Part shown: one piece after another, positions 58,957 through 64,000 of the stretch | How positions within the stretch are numbered: the first letter of the stretch is position 1 | Layout: each line of letters starts with the position of its first letter | DNA from: CAVVIO01 sp963748095 | GTDB taxonomy: Bacteria > Bacteroidota > Bacteroidia > Bacteroidales > UBA10428 | NCBI GenBank assembly: GCA_963748095.1 | Contig: CAVVIO010000017.1 | Location: forward strand, 1 to 64,000 | DNA: 64,000 bases | Direction: 5' to 3' | Notes under the pieces: generated by a model | What the model saw: only the letters and a program-made list of their open reading frames with translations | Databases searched by the model: none | What the model was told of the DNA's origin: nothing | Position numbers and translations under genes: made by a program

Positions 58957-59859
58957 ATGAATCAAAAGTTAAAAATGAGTACTGATCAAACTAAAAAACT
59001 GACTAACATAGAGGGTTATGGCTCTGTTGTACTGAACACCGTTTTATTTGCCTTAAAAATCTGGGCAGGAATCATTACAGGTTCTATTGCCTTGGTGGCC
59101 GATGCCTGGCATACCCTTACCGATTCTTTCAGTTCTGTTATTATAATCATCGGTGCCTGGTTTTCACGGCAACCACCTGATAAGGAGCATCCCTTTGGTC
59201 ATGGGCGCGCTGAATTGATTACTTCTTCCATCATTGGAATGTTGCTTGCTGTTATCGCTTTTGACTTTTTAAAGGAAGGGATTGTAAAATTCAAAGCTCA
59301 TGAAGCGACAAATTACGGTACAATTGCCATAGTGGCCACCATTGTGTCAATTGTTGTTAAAGAATTGATGGCTCAATATGCCTTTTGGGCCGGACGAAAA
59401 ACCGGTTCCCGTATGTTAAAAGCGGATGCATGGCACCATCGCAGTGATGCTATCTCATCAGTTGTTATTTTAATCGGGATATTTTTTGGGAGACAATGGT
59501 GGTGGATCGATGCTGTATTAGGAATGATAGTGGCATTACTCATCGGATATGCCTCATTCGAGATTATGCGTGATACCATTCACGCTATGTTAGGTGAAGC
59601 TCCTGACGAGGCGTTTCTGAAAAAACTCAATGCGCTTGCCAGTAACCTGCATAATAAAGATCTGAAAATTCATCATGTACATCTTCATTCCTATGGGCGT
59701 CATAAAGAATTAACCCTTCATATCAAACTGGAGCACTCAACTACACTGCTTCAGGCACATGAAATTGCCACCCGGCTCGAGAGTAGTATTTTAAAAGAAA
59801 TGGATATTGAAGCAACCATTCATATGGAACCGGTAAATGCCAGTGATTTTCACGATTGA
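58957..59859 (+). CDS. Cation diffusion facilitator (CDF) metal transporter
   Basis: The 300-aa protein has the CDF six-helix core with two metal-binding motifs, LVADAWHTLTDSFSS and KADAWHHRSDAISS (HxxxD type), HPFGHGRAE after the third helix, and a C-terminal cytoplasmic domain (HHVHLHSYGRHKELTLHIKL). It exports divalent cations (Zn, Cd, Fe or Mn) in exchange for protons. It is one of two metal-related loci at this end; the other is the broken RND pump 900 bp downstream. Start ATG 58957; ATG 58975 is an alternative. Confidence 0.93.
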   Translation: MNQKLKMSTDQTKKLTNIEGYGSVVLNTVLFALKIWAGIITGSIALVADAWHTLTDSFSSVIIIIGAWFSRQPPDKEHPFGHGRAELITSSIIGMLLAVIAFDFLKEGIVKFKAHEATNYGTIAIVATIVSIVVKELMAQYAFWAGRKTGSRMLKADAWHHRSDAISSVVILIGIFFGRQWWWIDAVLGMIVALLIGYASFEIMRDTIHAMLGEAPDEAFLKKLNALASNLHNKDLKIHHVHLHSYGRHKELTLHIKLEHSTTLLQAHEIATRLESSILKEMDIEATIHMEPVNASDFHD

Positions 59860-59883
59860 TATAAGCGATCTTATATAACCCTT

Positions 59884-60020
59884 CAAGAGGCTGTCTAAAA
59901 AGTCACTTTTTTGTCATTCTGAACGAAGTGAAGAATCTAAAATACACTATAAATGAGATGCTTCACTACGTTCAGCATGACAACATCATAATAAATTATT
60001 ACTTTTTAGACAGCATCTTG
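59884..60020. mobile_element. MITE-like element (137 bp) with 20-bp terminal inverted repeats
   Basis: Left end CAAGAGGCTGTCTAAAAAGT and right end ACTTTTTAGACAGCATCTTG are inverted copies with 19 of 20 matches. Inside are TGTCATTCTGAACGAAGTG and CACTACGTTCAGCATGACA, which also pair. It has no coding capacity. The TIRs are of the kind seen on Bacteroidota transposons, so it would be moved in trans. The rest of 59860-60260 has no gene. Confidence 0.78.
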
Positions 60021-60260
60021 AGATTTTACACGTATTATCTTTTTACTTTTTCTAAAACATCTGTTAATTAATAATCTTTTTTAAAATTCAACCGTATAAC
60101 AAACGTTTTGAATCATATGGAAAATAAATTTATCAGATATATTCTTTGGAATTAAATATGTTAACAACAAACAATTTCCTTAAATATTTGTTAAAAAACA
60201 TAAATACATATATATATTCTTAAAAAGAAATTACCTTAGCTAATTGCTATTTATAGATTA

Positions 60261-60635
60261 ATGTTTAAAAAAGTAAGAAATATAGCGGTTTCCCTGGTTT
60301 TCCTGGTTTCAACTACCGGGATAACATTCCATAAACATTATTCCGATGGGGAACTGTTTGATTTTTCTATATTCGGGAAAGCTAAATCCTGCTGTGAAAC
60401 GAACTGCGGATGTTGCAAAGATGAAACAGTAACCTTTCAGCTTCATACCGATGTTCTTGGAAGCGCCTTTCAACAGGTGGAAACGCCGCATTTTAATCAT
60501 ATTCTCCAGGTAATTCAGATTGATCATTTAATACAACCTTTGTTTAGTGCCAGTTTACCGGAGCATTTTTATTTTGACAGTTCTCCGCCCACGATAACGC
60601 ATAATCTGGCACTACTGCAAAATTTCCTTTTATAA
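60261..60635 (+). CDS. Small exported Cys-rich protein preceding an RND metal-efflux gene (124 aa)
   Basis: MFKKVRNIAVSLVFLVSTTG is a signal/anchor sequence, then FHKHYSDGELFDFSIFG and KSCCETNCGCCKDETVTFQL, with two CC pairs. Small proteins with a similar HYC..GE...CC..CC layout commonly stand before CusA/CzcA-type pumps in Bacteroidota and probably bind metal; here the HYC cysteine is Ser. The gene is 133 bp upstream of the pump. Function by context only. Confidence 0.65.
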   Translation: MFKKVRNIAVSLVFLVSTTGITFHKHYSDGELFDFSIFGKAKSCCETNCGCCKDETVTFQLHTDVLGSAFQQVETPHFNHILQVIQIDHLIQPLFSASLPEHFYFDSSPPTITHNLALLQNFLL

Positions 60636-60768
60636 TTCTCTTTCATTTTATCAGGCAGTCCTGATCTGACAGGATCATTGTATTTCAATGTATCTGCCGC
60701 GACAGTTGTATGCATCATGCATATCTCTGTTTGTGAAAATGCATTAAGTATTTAATAAATGAAAGAGA

Positions 60769-63700
60769 ATGTTAAACAAAATAATTCGGTTTTTCTTGGA
60801 GAATAAACTGGTTACCTTTCTGGTGCTGATCGTTTTGATCAGATGGGGAATTATTTCAGCTCCCTTTAACTGGAACCTGGGATTTTTACCCCGTGATCCG
60901 GTACCAGTGGATGCCATTCCTGATATTGGTGAAAACCAGCAAATCGTTTATACCGAATGGCCGGGCCGTTCGCCACAGGATATCGAGGATCAGATTTCAT
61001 ATCCGCTTACCACAGCGTTGCTGGGGATTCCGGGCGTAAAAACCATTCGAAGTAATTCCATATTCGGATTATCCAGTATTTACATCATTTTCGATGACAA
61101 TGTTGAGTTTTACTGGAGCCGTACCCGAATCCTTGAAAAGTTGAATTCACTGCCTGCCGGTACTTTACCTGACAGGTGTAACACCGGCACTGGGACCGGA
61201 TGCAACAGCTCTGGGGCAAATTTACTGGTACACGCTGGAAGGCCGAGACAAAAACGGAAAACCGGCCGGTGGCTGGGATCCGCAGGAAGTTAGAACCATT
61301 CAGGATTTTTATGTGCGTTATGCACTGACTTCTGCCAAAGGAGTTTCTGAAGTAGCCTCCATTGGTGGATTTGTGAAAGAATACCAGGTGGATATTGATC
61401 CCAATGCCATGAAAGCATACGGTGTGAATGTGTCGCAGATTATGGCAGCGGTTAAAAACAGCAACCTCGATATCGGTGCCAGGACCATTGAATTTAACCG
61501 GGCGGAATACCTGATGAGGGCACTGGGTTATATCAAAAATCTGAAAGATCTGGAAGAAAGTGTGGTTGCTGTCCACAACAATGTTCCGGTCCGGATCAAA
61601 GATGTGGCCAAGGTAAATTACGGTCCTGCTACACGCCGCGGCGGTCTGGATAAAGGCGGCGCCGAAGCAGTTGGTGGGGTTGTGGTTGCCCGCTACGGCG
61701 CCAACCCGATGGAAGCGATAAACAATGTAAAGGCAAAAATTGCAGAAATTTCTCCCGGACTGCCAGTCAAAAACATTAAAAGACGGCACAGTTTCAAAAG
61801 TAACCATCGTTCCGTTTTACGACCGCACCGGTTTAATCAAGGAAACACTGGGAACACTGGAAGAAGCGTTGTCGCATGAAATTCTTATCAGCATCATTGT
61901 AGTAATCATTCTGGTGATGAATCTCAGGGCATCGTTCCTGATTTCCAGTTTACTGCCCATCGGTGTACTAATGACTTTTATTGTCATGCGTCAGTTTCGA
62001 TGTGGATGCCAACATCGTTGCGCTTTCCGGTATTGCTATTGCCATCGGTGTGATGGTGGATGTGGGAATTGTATTTACGGAGAATATCATCCGGCACCTC
62101 GAAATGCCTGAGAACAAGGGGGCCCGTGGTAAAAAACTGCTAACATGTAATTTACGATGCTACGGTAGAAGTTGCATCTGCGATAATCACTGCCCTGGCA
62201 ACCACAGTTGTAAGTTTCTTGCCGGTTTTTGCCATGCAGGCTGCCGAAGGTAAATTGTTCCGGCCGCTGGCATTCACAAAAACATTTGCCATACTTGTCA
62301 TCACTGGTCATCGGCATTATAATCATTCCGGCACTGGCCACATGTCGTATTTTCCATCCGGTTTGACAAAAAACGTATTTCCAGGATTTGGAACGGCATA
62401 TTGATTGCAGCGGGTGTGCTTTTCGTTATTATTTTTCATTCCTGGGTAGCACTGGCGCTGGTTGCTTTCGGTATAAACAACCTGCTGGAATACCGCTGGC
62501 CCGAAGAAAAAAGAAAATATGTCAATGTACATCAACATCGTCATTGCATTGTCAGTAGTTATATTTCCTGGCCAGTGAATGGATGCCGCTGGGCGCCCAG
62601 AACAGCCTTTACGAACTTCCTGTTTGTAATCACTCATTCATGGCAGTAATCCTTGGGGTTTTATGACGATTGTGCATTATTACCCTGAAATTCTGAAATG
62701 GTGCCTGGCCCACAAATGGCAATTTCTCAGCTATCCCGATAGTAGTCGTATTATTTGGGATAATGATTTGGCTTGGATTCGGTAAGATGTTCGGATTTCA
62801 TTCCTGACAAAGTTAAAGAAACATCATTCTGGAAATCGGTTGAAGCAAAATTTCCCGGGAGTGGGAAAAGAATTTATGCCTTCCCTCGACGAAGGTTCAT
62901 TCCTTCTGATGCCCACAACCATGCCACACTCAGGTATCCAGGAAAACCTTGATGTAATCGAGCTTTTAGATAAGAAATTAAACTCCATACCGGAAGTGGA
63001 AAATGTGGTTGGAAAATGGGGACGTGTAAATTCAGCACTCGACCCGGCACCAACTTCCATGTACGAAAACATCATCAATTATAAATCGGAATACATTCTG
63101 AATGAAGAAGGGCACCGCATGCGTTTTAAAGTGAACAAAGACAATGCTTTTGTTCTGAAAGACGGAAGTGTGTACAATCCCAAAAGATGGATTCCGGAAA
63201 ATTAAAAAGGAAGATTTAATTCAAGATAAAAACGGGGAATATTTCCGTCAGTGGCGCGACAATATCACACTCCCGGATGATATCTGGCAGGAAATTATCA
63301 AACAGCCAACATTCCCGGGTCTGACATCGGCACCAAATTACAGCCTATACAAACCCGGCTGGTAATGTTGCAAACAGGAATGCGCGCACCCATGGGAATA
63401 AAAGTATTTGGGCCCGATTTGGAAACCATTGAAAAAGTTGGATTGGAACTGGAACGCTACCTGAAAAATGTGGATGGCGTGGCACCCATGTCAGTTTTTG
63501 CCGACCGTGTGGTAGGAAAACCTTACCTCGAATTGGAGATCGACCGCGAAGCCATTGCACGTTACGGATTGAGCATTAGACAATTGCAAAACGTATTAAG
63601 CGGTGCAATCGGAGGTATGCAACTAACTACTACAGTTGAAGGCCGCGAACGGTTCCCGGTTCGTATGCGTTATGCCCGCGAATTCAGGGACAATCCCGAC

Positions 63701-64000
63701 GATTTGAAAAAAATACTTGATACCAACACCAACCGGGGCACAGATTCCGCTCGGCGAACTGGTAAAAATTAAATATACCCGTGGCCCGCAAATGATAAAA
63801 AGCGAAAATACTTTCCTGGTAGGTTATGTTATTTTCGATAAAAAACCACAGATATGCCGAGGTTGATGTGGTGGAAAACGCACAAAAATACCTGAATGAA
63901 AAAATTAAATCAGGAGAATTTGTGTTACCTGCCGGCGTAAGTTACGTATTCACAGGAAACTACGAAAACCAAATCAGGGCCACCAAACGCCTGATGCTGG
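60769..64000 (+). pseudogene. CusA/CzcA-family heavy-metal RND efflux pump, many frameshifts, runs off the window
   Basis: The N-terminus MLNKIIRFFLENKLVTFLVL, PVDAIPDIGENQQIVYTEWP and GRSPQDIEDQISYPLTTALL is a typical CusA start. Frame changes near 61180, 61790, 61990, 62130, 62210 and many more up to 63800 break the gene, although all segments can be placed in order: GARTIEFNRAEYLMRALGYI, GIAIAIGVMVDVGIVFTENI, FMPSLDEGSFLLMPTTMPHS, VFGPDLETIEKVGLELE, AIGGMQLTTTVEGRERFPVR. These match the porter, helix 4 (DxGxxFTEN) and second-half domains. At least ten indels in 3.2 kb mean a true pseudogene or a badly resolved contig end. Neighbouring genes are otherwise intact. With the Cys-rich gene it formed a metal-resistance locus. 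Confidence 0.88.

Noticed and set aside
1..64000. tRNA and rRNA genes
   Set aside because: No cloverleaf with a GTTCRANNC arm and CCA end, and no rRNA-like segments were recognised by eye.

Overview
The window is chromosomal DNA from an AT-rich member of the Bacteroidota, probably of the Bacteroidales or a related marine/sediment lineage. The evidence is type IX secretion (T9SS) C-terminal sorting domains, a SusC-like receptor, a hybrid two-component regulator with an AraC output domain, -7 boxes of the TAnnTTTG type, and the gene order purH-mreB-mreC-mreD-mrdA-rodA. I found no rRNA, tRNA, CRISPR array or complete insertion sequence.

Region 1 (1-3.7 kb): the end of a MutS-family ATPase gene, a broken TraB/GumN gene, a small lipoprotein and intergenic repeats. 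Region 2 (3.7-14.6 kb) is the most interesting part. A hybrid sensor kinase/AraC regulator is followed by a 51-aa protein, an S74-type tail-fibre-like protein, and two copies of a two-gene module. Each module has a small T9SS-sorted protein and an exported fibre-like protein ending in a DUF1566/C-type-lectin-like domain. A LamG-OmpA protein lies between the modules. The last ~120 bp of the two lectin genes differ in the way expected of variable repeats of a diversity-generating retroelement (DGR): dense substitutions, mostly involving adenine and mostly amino-acid changing, between identical flanks. No reverse transcriptase or template repeat lies in the window, so any retroelement would have to act from elsewhere. 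The second module also carries a scar of the S74 gene joined at an 8-bp microhomology, which records how the duplication arose.

Region 3 (14.6-30.8 kb) is accessory DNA. It holds an orphan SusC-like receptor, a universal stress protein, a beta-lactamase-family hydrolase, many small exported or membrane proteins of unknown function, at least seven copies of one dispersed intergenic repeat family, and a strictly 21-bp-periodic degenerate array of about 19 units. Region 4 (30.9-41.7 kb): gpsA, pgi, a very large and much-frameshifted M4 metallopeptidase gene with a T9SS domain, and an AcpH-like gene. Region 5 (41.8-58.9 kb) is core: rodA, mrdA, mreDCB, purH, an ABC permease, rsmA, a MalY/PatB aminotransferase, a HAMP-GAF protein, a GH15 glucoamylase-like enzyme, an S9 peptidase, a YkgJ-type protein and pgeF. 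Region 6 (58.9-64 kb): a CDF metal transporter, a MITE-like element, a small Cys-rich protein and a heavily frameshifted CusA/CzcA-type RND pump running off the end.

Single-base frameshifts occur in at least nine genes, including housekeeping ones (pgi, rsmA, pgeF), often at or near short homopolymers. This points to sequence errors for many of them, although true gene decay cannot be excluded for the M4 peptidase and the RND pump. Functions come from recognised motifs and family knowledge; no database search was run.
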